Origin: an uncultured Prevotella sp.
GTDB taxonomy: Bacteria > Bacteroidota > Bacteroidia > Bacteroidales > Bacteroidaceae
Length of the DNA stretch: 13,008 bases
Reading direction: 5' to 3'
NCBI GenBank assembly: GCA_900769275.1
Contig: CAAGGA010000066.1
Coordinates: 1-13,008 of the forward strand
Shown: positions 7,230 to 13,008 of the stretch, in pieces
How the letters are laid out: each line of letters opens with the position of its first letter
How positions within the stretch are numbered: the first letter of the stretch is position 1
The notes under the pieces: model-generated
What the model was told of the DNA's origin: nothing
The model's database searches: none
Seen by the model: the letters and a program-made list of their open reading frames with translations, nothing else
Program-made: the position numbers and the translations under genes

Positions 7230-7805
7230 CTACTTCGCGGCTGCAACGCCGAGGTCGAAGGCCTTGAGGTTGCTCTCTACTATCTTCTCTCCTTTGCGGG
7301 CAAAGATGACGGCGATGGCTTCACGCAACTGTTCCACGGTGACGATTTCGATGAAAGGAGCTGCCATGCCGAGAAGCACCATGTTGGCTCCACGTGCATT
7401 GCCCGCATCCTTTGCTATGCTCTCAATGTCCAGTTTGACGACAGAGGGCAGTGCGTCCAGTTCTGCTTGCAGAGCTGTCTCGTCAGGATAGTTGGGGATG
7501 TTGATGAATGGTTTGCTTGATGTTACGATAGTGCCGTTCTTTGAGAGGTATGGCAGGTAGCGCAGGGCTTCCATGGGTTCCATGGATATTACCACGTCAG
7601 TGCCTCCCATGGCGATGAGGTCGGAGTAGATGGGGTCTGTGCTTAGTCGGAGGTTCGACTGCACGTCGCCTCCGCGCTGGCTCATGCCGTGTACCTCGGC
7701 TTGCTTGAGGTGAAGCCCTGCTTTCGTGGCTGCTTCTCCTATTATGGTGGCGATGGAGAGAATGCCTTGTCCTCCCACACCGCAGAGTATGATGTCTTTC
7801 TTCAT
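7230..7805 (-). CDS. iorB: Indolepyruvate:ferredoxin oxidoreductase, beta subunit
   Basis: This is a 191-residue protein of the pyruvate/ketoisovalerate oxidoreductase gamma-type family. It shows the glycine-rich GVGGQGIL at 9-16 near the N-terminus and HGMSQRGGDVQSNLR at 39-53, both typical of IorB. With IorA it converts aryl-pyruvates (indolepyruvate, phenylpyruvate, hydroxyphenylpyruvate), CoA and oxidised ferredoxin to aryl-acetyl-CoA, CO2 and reduced ferredoxin. The reverse reductive carboxylation is also possible. Length is normal for the family. Its ATG overlaps the iorA stop by four bases (ATGA), as expected for subunits made in equal amounts. It ends with a TAG followed by eight T residues that run into repeat copy 2. 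Confidence 0.93.
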   Translation of the reverse strand: MKKDIILCGVGGQGILSIATIIGEAATKAGLHLKQAEVHGMSQRGGDVQSNLRLSTDPIYSDLIAMGGTDVVISMEPMEALRYLPYLSKNGTIVTSSKPFINIPNYPDETALQAELDALPSVVKLDIESIAKDAGNARGANMVLLGMAAPFIEIVTVEQLREAIAVIFARKGEKIVESNLKAFDLGVAAAK

Positions 7806-9403
7806 TGTTTTGCCTCCTTTGCTTTACGTGCCTCGCGCAGATGACGCTGGAGTGTCTGCATACACTCTCTGCGAGGGATGATGACCGATACACCGTTGTA
7901 TTCTATCTCTTCCTTTATGACCCGGGTTATCTCTGCCATGTTCTTCGGAAGGGGAACTACTACGCGTACGTGCTCTGGTTCTACGCCGAGACCGAGACAG
8001 ATGGCTTCGTACTTGTTCGTTCCTGATGAGTCCTGTCCGCCTGTCATGCCGGTGGTGAGGTTGTCGGAGATGACTACCACGATATTGCTCTTGTCATTGA
8101 CAGCGTCGAGGAGTCCTGTCATGCCGGAATGCGTGAACGTGGAGTCACCGATGACGGCTATTGACGGGAACAGTCCTGCGTCTGCTGCACCCTTTGCCAT
8201 GGTGATGGATGCACCCATATCTACGCAACTTGACAATGCCTTGTATGGTGGCAGCGCACCGAGCGTGTAGCATCCTATGTCGCCGAATACCCTGTGGTCG
8301 GGGTATTCCTCAAGTACTTGGTTGAGAGCGGCATACACATCTCTGTGTCCGCATCCCTGACATAGTTGCGGTGGACGTGCGGCAAGGTTCTTTGCAGGGG
8401 CAAATCCCTCGGGAAGCACCACTCCCAATGCCTTTGCCACGCAGTCGGGGTTGAGCTCTCCCTGACGTGGCAGTGCGCCGTTGAGTCGTCCCTTGATAGG
8501 TGCTGTGTCGCCCACGATATTGCGTACAGCCTCTTCTACTACGGGTTGTCCGTCCTCTACGACGAGCAGTTCGTCGCATTCCCTTGCCATCTGCAATACT
8601 TTCTCTGCTGGTACAGGATACTGCGAAATCTTCAGCACGTTGGCATTGTCGCCTACTGCCTCCTTCACGTAGTTGTAACCTATTCCGCAGGCTATGATGC
8701 CCAGTCGCTTGTCGCTGACGTTCTCCACCTTATTATATATGGAGTCCTCGGAGGCTTGCAGCATGGCAGCCTGCTTCTCGATAAGCGTGGCATAGCGTTT
8801 CTTTGCTATTCCAGGGAGCAGTACCCATGCCTCGTCAGAGATGTTGAGGGGTTTCTCGTCCATCACGTCTCCTGTTTCCACGGCTGCTCGTGAGTGGGCA
8901 AGGCGGGTGACGATACGCAGTACCACAGGCTCCTTGATGGACTCTGAGTATTCGAAGGCTGTCTTCATCATGTCGTAGGCCTCCTGCTGGTTGGAAGGCT
9001 CGAAGGCCGGCACCATGGCAAACTTGGCATAGAACCGTGAGTCCTGCTCGTTCTGGCTGGAGTGCATCGAGGGGTCATCGGCTGCGAGGACTACAAGTCC
9101 GCCATTGACACCTGTAATGGCTGAATTGACAAAGGCATCTGCGCAGACGTTCATGCCCACGTGCTTCATGCAGACCAGTGCACGCTTGCCGGCGTATGAC
9201 ATTCCGAGGGCAGCCTCCATGGCGGTTTTTTCGTTTGTGCACCATCTGCTGTGGATGCCACGCTCCTTGGCAATGCTGTTGCCTTGGATGAACTCTGTAA
9301 TTTCGGTGCTTGGAGTGCCCGGATAAGCATACACACCGCTTAGTCCGGCGTGTATGGCTCCGAGGGCTATCGCCTCGTCACCAAGTAATAGTTTCTTGCT
9401 CAT
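7802..9403 (-). CDS. iorA: Indolepyruvate:ferredoxin oxidoreductase, alpha subunit, without a ferredoxin domain
   Basis: This 533-residue protein has the fused pyrimidine and pyrophosphate domains of IorA. YPGTPSTEI is at 27-35. LCQGCGHRD at 347-355 (C348, C351), DIGC with C378, GDSTFTHSG at 419-427 and SDNLTTGMTGGQ at 446-457 together form the thiamine-diphosphate/Mg site. Typical IorA proteins are about 600-650 residues and end with a two-cluster 4Fe-4S domain (CxxCxxCxxxCP repeats). This one stops after IIPRRECMQTLQRHLREARK, and C514 is the only cysteine in that tail. A proximal cluster using C348, C351 and C378 might remain, but the 8Fe relay is absent. It is the first gene of the iorA-iorB-paaK-aminotransferase unit. 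A TAACTTTG promoter element lies upstream, and the leader is A/C-rich (ACAACCAAAACAATAAAAC). Confidence 0.93.
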   Translation of the reverse strand: MSKKLLLGDEAIALGAIHAGLSGVYAYPGTPSTEITEFIQGNSIAKERGIHSRWCTNEKTAMEAALGMSYAGKRALVCMKHVGMNVCADAFVNSAITGVNGGLVVLAADDPSMHSSQNEQDSRFYAKFAMVPAFEPSNQQEAYDMMKTAFEYSESIKEPVVLRIVTRLAHSRAAVETGDVMDEKPLNISDEAWVLLPGIAKKRYATLIEKQAAMLQASEDSIYNKVENVSDKRLGIIACGIGYNYVKEAVGDNANVLKISQYPVPAEKVLQMARECDELLVVEDGQPVVEEAVRNIVGDTAPIKGRLNGALPRQGELNPDCVAKALGVVLPEGFAPAKNLAARPPQLCQGCGHRDVYAALNQVLEEYPDHRVFGDIGCYTLGALPPYKALSSCVDMGASITMAKGAADAGLFPSIAVIGDSTFTHSGMTGLLDAVNDKSNIVVVISDNLTTGMTGGQDSSGTNKYEAICLGLGVEPEHVRVVVPLPKNMAEITRVIKEEIEYNGVSVIIPRRECMQTLQRHLREARKAKEAKQ

Positions 9404-9475
9404 TATGTTTGTTTTATTGTTTTGGTTGTCTTTCGTTTAGGTACGGGAGATATGCTTATTTTTCGCAATTGGGCA

Positions 9476-9483
9476 CAAAGTTA
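9476..9483 (-). promoter_or_regulatory. Putative -7 element for the iorA operon
   Basis: Read on the minus strand this is TAACTTTG, a full match to the Bacteroidetes TAnnTTTG -7 element. Transcription would begin near 9468, giving a leader of about 65 nt before iorA. A good TTTG at -33 is not visible (the region reads TGTTAG), so the promoter may be weak or regulated. It is divergent from the exbB promoter and about 70 bases from it. Confidence 0.5.
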
Positions 9484-9545
9484 TGAAAAAAATCCTGTTT
9501 ATGCTAACATTTTGTCATATATTTGCTTTAATTAATGATAAACCT

Positions 9546-9576
9546 TTTGTGATTTCCAAAGAATTGACTACTTTTG
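9546..9576 (+). promoter_or_regulatory. Bacteroidetes-type promoter for the exbB operon
   Basis: TTTG at 9546-9549 is separated by exactly 19 nt from TACTTTTG at 9569-9576, matching the Bacteroidetes primary sigma consensus. Transcription should start near 9583, leaving about 28 nt before the ATG at 9611. That supports the ATG over an in-frame TTG at 9593. Confidence 0.8.
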
Positions 9577-9610
9577 CAACCCGAACGGATGATTGTATCT
9601 ATTTATTCCA

Positions 9611-10474
9611 ATGAAACATATACGAATTGTTTTCTTTCTCATGACACTACTTGTGTCATCCCCTCTCTCCGAAGCCTTTGCACAGGAGGAGAGTGGGGCA
9701 GGTTCTCCCGCTTCTGCCGTTGTCGCTGATTCTCTGCCGGCTGTCGCTGACTCTGCCGCCGTAACGGCTCTCGATGACACTCTCCTTACTGACGGTGAGG
9801 AGTCGGTTCTCGACTCCGCTCTCGTCGCCAGTGTCGATAACGGTGCCTACTCGCAGTTGAAGAAGAAGTTTGTGGAGGGTGGCGTAGGCTTTATGTCTCT
9901 CGTTGCCCTCGCCCTTGTCATAGGCCTTGCCGTCTGCATCGAGCGTATCATCTATCTGTCGTTGTCTGAGATTGATGCCAAGAAATTCATGGCGCAGCTG
10001 GAGACAGTCCTCCGCAACGAGGGCGTAGAGGCCGCCAAGGACTTGTGCCGCAATACCCGCGGACCCGTGGCATCCATCTGTTATCAGGGGTTGCTCCGCA
10101 TCCGTGAGGCGCATGATGTCATTGAGCGGAGCGTAGCGTCATATTGCAGCGTGCAGATAGGCAATATGGAGAAAGGCTGTTCATGGATTACTCTTCTCAT
10201 AGCCCTTGCCCCCTCTCTCGGCTTCCTCGGCACGGTTATAGGTATGGTGATGGCTTTCGACAGCATACAGACGGCAGGCGACATAGGTCCTGCCATCGTG
10301 GCATCAGGCATGAAGGTGGCTCTTATCACCACTATCTTCGGCATCATCACGGCTGTCATCCTGCAGCTGTTCTATAACTACGTACTGTCCAAGATTGACC
10401 ATCTCACGGCGCAGATGGAGGAATCCGCCATCACCCTGATGGATATACTTACCGCAAGGAAGAATGAAAACTGA
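9611..10474 (+). CDS. exbB: ExbB/TolQ/MotA-family proton channel with long N-terminal extension
   Basis: The protein has 287 residues from the ATG at 9611. It begins with a signal peptide (residues 5-24, likely cut after AFA), followed by a periplasmic linker rich in Ala, Asp and Ser (about 27-75). Transmembrane helices lie near 92-113, 190-213 and 232-257. The segment LAPSLGFLGTVIGMVMAF (199-216) is the MotA/TolQ/ExbB signature. The E. coli protein lacks the long extension; many Bacteroidetes ExbB proteins have one. With ExbD it uses the proton gradient at the inner membrane to power TonB-dependent uptake through the outer membrane. It is the first gene of the operon, directly behind a strong promoter match, and its last 11 bases overlap the next gene. 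Confidence 0.92.
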   Translation: MKHIRIVFFLMTLLVSSPLSEAFAQEESGAGSPASAVVADSLPAVADSAAVTALDDTLLTDGEESVLDSALVASVDNGAYSQLKKKFVEGGVGFMSLVALALVIGLAVCIERIIYLSLSEIDAKKFMAQLETVLRNEGVEAAKDLCRNTRGPVASICYQGLLRIREAHDVIERSVASYCSVQIGNMEKGCSWITLLIALAPSLGFLGTVIGMVMAFDSIQTAGDIGPAIVASGMKVALITTIFGIITAVILQLFYNYVLSKIDHLTAQMEESAITLMDILTARKNEN

Positions 10475-10964
10475 CAACCCAAGACCGTGGACGGCAGGAA
10501 GGGTATCGCGCCTCTTCCTCTATGTGATGACGGCTCTCATAGCAGTCGTCTTCCTCCTCTTTTATTTCGTAGGATATGACGCCCCCGCCATGTGGGACGA
10601 GAGATACAACAGTCCGGTTCTTACCGATTTCGTGATGTTTCTCATCATCATCCTCTTCGTGGGGGCGTGTGTGGCTGTTGTCTATTCGGCTCACCACACC
10701 ATACGCAAGGTGCACAGCCCTGCCGTAATCAACGGCATTCACGGCAGGCGTATCACGTGGTCGGTAGCAGGAGGCGTCGTGTTGCTTATGGCAGTCATGT
10801 TCTTCGTGCTCCCTGCCGACAGGCTTCTCGCCAATGGTAAGGTATATGATGAGGAACTCTGGATACGCATTACCAATATGTTCGTGGCGTCCTCGTCATT
10901 GCTGATCTTCATCGGCATATCCGCCATTGTCTTCGGTGTCGTAAAGAATTTCAGAAAGAAATGA
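10464..10964 (+). CDS. Four-helix inner-membrane protein of the Ton operon
   Basis: This 166-residue protein has predicted membrane helices near 16-38, 54-76, 98-117 and 138-159, and basic residues at both ends. I recognise no catalytic motif. A small membrane protein of this kind often sits between exbB and exbD in Bacteroidetes Ton operons, but its role is not known to me. It overlaps exbB by 11 bases and exbD1 by four bases (ATGA), so it is surely translated together with them and is probably an accessory part of the ExbB-ExbD motor. The start ATG at 10464 has AGGAAG just upstream. Confidence 0.8.
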   Translation: MKTDNPRPWTAGRVSRLFLYVMTALIAVVFLLFYFVGYDAPAMWDERYNSPVLTDFVMFLIIILFVGACVAVVYSAHHTIRKVHSPAVINGIHGRRITWSVAGGVVLLMAVMFFVLPADRLLANGKVYDEELWIRITNMFVASSSLLIFIGISAIVFGVVKNFRKK

Positions 10965-11467
10965 TGCGTCGTAACAGAAAATATCGTCTCATCCCGGAAC
11001 TCAACACTTCCTCCGTGGCTGACATATCGTTCATGCTGCTCATCTTCTTTCTCGTCACCACCTCCATGGATACGCAGAAAGGATTGCAGCGCCAGCTCCC
11101 CCCGCATAATCCCAATCAGGTCAATGAGCAGAGGGACATCGACCGTACGAAAGTCTTGTCCCTGCATCTCCTCGCTGACGGCTCCCTCACTCTTGACGGA
11201 GAACCCGTCACCCTTGAAAGTCTCCGCCGTCCCCTCAAGGAGTTTGTGGTCAGGGTAGGACCATCGCATGTCATCGAACTCGAAACTGACCGCGAATGCA
11301 ACTACGAAGCATACTTCGCCCTGCAGAATCAGATAGTGCGCGCCTATCGGGAGATAAGGGATGCAGCCGCCAAGCACAAGTATGGTGTTCCCTACACCCT
11401 CTGCAACGATGCCCAGCGCAAGTCCCTGCAGGAGCTATATCCCCAGAGAATACAGGAGGTGTATTAG
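10961..11467 (+). CDS. exbD: ExbD/TolR-type protein 1
   Basis: This 168-residue ExbD/TolR-family protein has a basic cytoplasmic N-terminus (MMRRNRKYRLIPELNTSS) and one membrane helix at about 19-36. The functionally required aspartate is at position 21 (SSVADISFMLLIFFLVTTSM). A periplasmic domain follows, including LSLHLLADGSLTLDGEPV. It pairs with ExbB to form the proton path. The ATG overlaps the upstream gene's stop (ATGATG; a second ATG at 10964 could also be used). The tail after about residue 135 is longer than in E. coli ExbD. Its TAG stop lies in TTAGTTTTTGCGG, which looks like the left end of repeat copy 3, so the original C-terminus may have been altered. Confidence 0.9.
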   Translation: MMRRNRKYRLIPELNTSSVADISFMLLIFFLVTTSMDTQKGLQRQLPPHNPNQVNEQRDIDRTKVLSLHLLADGSLTLDGEPVTLESLRRPLKEFVVRVGPSHVIELETDRECNYEAYFALQNQIVRAYREIRDAAAKHKYGVPYTLCNDAQRKSLQELYPQRIQEVY

Positions 11468-11472
11468 TTTTT

Positions 11473-11603
11473 GCGGTTTTAAGGTTGTACGGTTATACGG
11501 AAGTTACAAACAGCCTTGACAAATTTCCGCAAAACCTCAAAACCGTATAACCGTAAAAGCGAAGCGACCGTAAAACCTCAAAACCTCAAAACCCCAAAAC
11601 CGT
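11473..11603 (+). repeat. Octamer-armed intergenic element, copy 3 (inside the Ton operon)
   Basis: The left arm is GCGGTTTT, AAGGTTGT, ACGGTTAT and ACGG (11473-11500). The 26-nt core is 11501-11526. The right arm is CCGCAAAA, CCTCAAAA, CCGTATAA, CCGTAAAA, a 9-nt break GCGAAGCGA, then CCGTAAAA, CCTCAAAA twice, CCCCAAAA and CCGT (11527-11603). ACGGTTATACGG in the left arm can pair exactly with CCGTATAACCGT in the right arm. It fills the whole space between the exbD1 stop and the exbD2 start codon. Confidence 0.85.
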
Positions 11604-12065
11604 ATGCAATTCAGACAACGTCGCAGGAGAAGGCAAGTCCCCTCCCTCAATCTCGCCAGTATGCCCGACCTTATCTTCACGGTCCTCTTCTTCTTCATGA
11701 TTGTCACCCACATGAGAACCGAGACCGTAAAGGTAAAGGTGGAAGTGCCGCAGGGAACGGAGGTAACCAAACTTCAGAACAAGCGCACCGCCATCAACCT
11801 CTATATCGGCACCGCCGCCAACGGCATCGTCAGCGTGCAGGTAGCCGACAAGATATGCACCATCGATCAGGCCGCCGCCTCCGTGCAATCTTACTGGAGC
11901 AACCTCCCCGACAGCGAGAAACCCTCCATGACCGTCAATCTCAAGGCTGACCGCACCGTCCCCATGGGCATCATCACCGACCTGAAAAAGAAAATCTGTC
12001 AGTCAGGCTCCATCACCATCCACTATTCCGCCACCGAAGAAAAAAACACCCCAAAGCAGGAATAA
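11604..12065 (+). CDS. exbD: ExbD/TolR-type protein 2
   Basis: This second ExbD/TolR-family protein has 153 residues. The N-terminus is strongly basic (MQFRQRRRRRQVPSLNLASM), and the single membrane helix (about 20-37) carries the conserved aspartate at 22 (MPDLIFTVLFFFMIVTHM). A periplasmic domain follows (VKVKVEVPQGTEV onward), with a polar tail. It differs clearly from ExbD1, and two non-identical ExbDs are common in Bacteroidetes Ton operons. The ATG directly abuts the last octamer unit of repeat copy 3, so its ribosome-binding region is made of repeat sequence. No separate promoter is visible, so expression should depend on reading through the repeat. No tonB gene follows. Confidence 0.9.
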   Translation: MQFRQRRRRRQVPSLNLASMPDLIFTVLFFFMIVTHMRTETVKVKVEVPQGTEVTKLQNKRTAINLYIGTAANGIVSVQVADKICTIDQAAASVQSYWSNLPDSEKPSMTVNLKADRTVPMGIITDLKKKICQSGSITIHYSATEEKNTPKQE

Positions 12066-12158
12066 CCCCCAATCCCCCCTCTGTCCGCCCTTTTCTCCGC
12101 CCTCCTCATCCCGCCGCCCCTTGTCCTCCTCATCCCCCCCCCCCTCCGCCCACATCTG

Positions 12159-12189
12159 CCCCCTGGTGTTCTTCGACCAGATCGAAGAA
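12159..12189. repeat. 31-bp direct repeat, copy A, with internal palindrome
   Basis: Five C residues, then TGGTGTTCTTCGACCAGATC, then GAAGAA. TTCTTCGA (12169-12176) pairs with TCGAAGAA (12182-12189). Copy B at 12636-12666 is identical except for one base (A to G at the loop). No T-tract follows on either strand, so it is not a standard terminator. Confidence 0.8.
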
Positions 12190-12324
12190 TATCTAAAAAT
12201 CAAAACGTCACAAAAACACCCAAAACAACGACAAAAAGAAAGTAAACCGCCCTCAAAACCAATCACGAATTATTAATAACTGTTAAAACGTCCCATACAA
12301 AACAAAAGCATAGTTATTAGCCCC

Positions 12325-12407
12325 CAAAAGCGGCGGTATTGCATTGCAAAAGCTAAGCTTTCGCAATGCAATACCGCCGCTATCATTTTGTAATACCGCC
12401 GCTTTTG
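12325..12407. repeat. Large inverted repeat with a third, competing arm
   Basis: GCGGCGGTATTGCATTGC (12330-12347) pairs perfectly over 18 bp with 12363-12380. The loop contains a further AAAGC/GCTTT stem. A third arm, AATACCGCCGCTTTTG (12392-12407), pairs perfectly over 16 bp with 12325-12340, so two hairpins compete for the same left arm. There is no T-tract directly after either. Confidence 0.85.
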
Positions 12408-12635
12408 CTTTCAACCCAAATCGGTCATTAGAGCCTAAACAGATTTTGTTTTGTTGTCATAATGCAGAGAAGTTATATATCCGCTGCAAAAATACAGAAA
12501 AAAAATCAATAACCCAAGGGATAATATGTATTTATTCCGTTTCAAACATACGTGTCGTGAATTCTTCTTCGGTTAGCGTTACTTTCCTGTTCCCCGCTGT
12601 CCGCCGCTTTCCCATTAATCGCCCGCCTCCGCCCC

Positions 12636-12666
12636 CCCCCTGGTGTTCTTCGACCAGGTCGAAGAA
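12636..12666. repeat. 31-bp direct repeat, copy B, with internal palindrome
   Basis: This copy matches copy A at 30 of 31 positions. Here the one-base change extends the palindrome: TTCTTCGAC pairs with GTCGAAGAA over 9 bp around CAG. Nine C residues (12632-12640) lead into it and a purine tract follows. Confidence 0.8.
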
Positions 12667-12727
12667 AAAAGCAAGAAGAAAAAAGCAGGAAGAAGAAAGC
12701 AAGAAGGAAAAAAGAAGAAAGCAAGCA
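12657..12727 (+). repeat. Purine-rich imperfect repeat tract
   Basis: A stretch of A and G with occasional C is built from imperfect units such as AAAAAAGCAAGAAG and AAAAAAGCAGG. It lies about 100-170 bases upstream of the rRNA promoter and could act as curved or UP-like upstream DNA. That role is inferred. Confidence 0.5.
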
Positions 12728-12826
12728 GTAATAATCAAAAATCAACCGAGAATCCCCCAGTCTTTCTTGACAAAAATCAAAAGAGCGAGGAAAAAGCGCA
12801 AAAATCGAAAAAAAAACGCAAAAAGT

Positions 12827-12857
12827 TTTGCAGGTTCAGGAAAAAGCAGTACCTTTG
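12827..12857 (+). promoter_or_regulatory. rRNA operon promoter
   Basis: TTTG at 12827-12830, exactly 19 nt, then TACCTTTG at 12850-12857, is a full Bacteroidetes promoter match. An A-rich stretch lies upstream. Transcription should start near 12864. The following leader features identify it as an rRNA promoter. Confidence 0.85.
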
Positions 12858-12863
12858 CACTCG

Positions 12864-13008
12864 CTTTCCGGAAAACGGTGCAGCTGAGGCGACAAAAATG
12901 TTAAGGCACACAGTAGTAAGGAAAGGAAAAAAGAAAGAGTTCTTTGAAAGGATTTACATAAGACAGAAAAGTAGTAGTACAAGAAGCAAGTGAGAAATCA
13001 CTTGGGTA
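12864..13008 (+). ncRNA. 5' leader of an rRNA operon (16S begins past the window)
   Basis: The leader contains AGTTCTTTGAAAG (12938-12950), which matches boxA antitermination sites (TGYTCTTTRA), then GATTTACATAAGACAG and AAGTAGTAGTACAAGAAG. These resemble leaders upstream of 16S rRNA in Bacteroides and Prevotella. It ends with a perfect 7-bp hairpin, CAAGTGA/TCACTTG (12987-13004), capped by a GAAA tetraloop. The 16S gene itself is not reached. Identification rests on remembered leader sequences and on the promoter. Confidence 0.75.

Larger units (their letters stand above)
12066..12826. other. Long non-coding spacer between the Ton operon and the rRNA promoter
   Basis: No credible gene is present on either strand. 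From left to right it contains a nearly G-free C/T-rich tract (about 12066-12165, with a run of 11 C at 12134-12144), the first 31-bp direct repeat copy, an A-rich stretch, a large inverted repeat, an AT-rich stretch, a second C-rich tract with the other repeat copy, and a purine-rich tract. Open frames here are low-complexity (Lys-rich, or Ser/Pro-rich) and not protein-like. Confidence 0.7.

Noticed and set aside
9593..9610. Upstream TTG start for exbB
   Set aside because: The ATG at 9611 gives a normal signal peptide and lies about 28 bases after the predicted transcription start, while the TTG would leave only about 10 bases of leader.
12169..12189. Palindrome as a Rho-independent terminator for the Ton operon
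   Set aside because: The stem is only 8 bp and is followed by AT-mixed sequence without a T-tract on either strand.
12003..12266. Minus-strand Gly/Glu-rich frame
   Set aside because: It is the complement of the C-rich spacer and the end of exbD2, and not protein-like.
12344..12993. Plus-strand frames of 116-186 codons, very rich in Lys, Arg and Ser
   Set aside because: They cross the inverted repeat, the purine tract and the rRNA promoter and leader. Their composition reflects low-complexity DNA, and no domain is visible.

Overview
The window looks like chromosomal DNA from a Bacteroidetes bacterium, most likely Prevotella or a close relative. The evidence is three promoters with the Bacteroidetes -7 consensus TAnnTTTG, two of them with TTTG exactly 19 nt upstream. 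A/C-rich leaders stand where Shine-Dalgarno sites would be expected. The gene families also fit: an MG2-type secreted protein, a WaaL-like protein with TPRs, and a Ton operon of exbB, a small membrane protein and two exbDs. This is inferred from sequence features only.

Region 1 (about 1-4214, minus strand, visibly AT-rich) is a run of three closely spaced genes. The first is a small secreted protein broken by one in-frame TAA. The second is a 919-residue secreted MG2-like protein. The third is a 234-residue membrane protein that looks like an O-antigen-ligase family member with its middle missing. Region 2 (4215-4441) holds a strong hairpin with a T-tract and the first copy of an unusual octamer-armed repeat.

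Region 3 (4442-9403, minus strand, higher GC) is a four-gene unit read iorA-iorB-paaK-aminotransferase. The genes overlap (ATGA, TAATG) except between iorB and paaK, where the second repeat copy lies. Together they can interconvert aryl-acetates, aryl-acetyl-CoAs, aryl-pyruvates and aromatic amino acids. That fits either fermentation of aromatic amino acids or their synthesis by reductive carboxylation.

Region 4 (9404-9610) carries divergent promoters. Region 5 (9611-12065, plus strand) is a Ton energising operon: exbB, a four-helix membrane protein, exbD1, the third repeat copy, then exbD2. No tonB follows. Region 6 (12066-13008) has no credible gene. It holds C-rich tracts, a 31-bp direct repeat, a large inverted repeat with a third complementary arm, a purine tract, and finally a Bacteroidetes rRNA promoter and leader with a boxA. 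A 16S rRNA gene should start just beyond the right edge.

The most unusual item is the three-copy intergenic element. It has an array of 8-nt units (ACGGTTNT), a core of exactly 26 nt, and an opposing array (CCNNAAAA). All three copies abut stop codons and one has its core inverted. In two copies the neighbouring gene's TAG stop seems to belong to the element's end.
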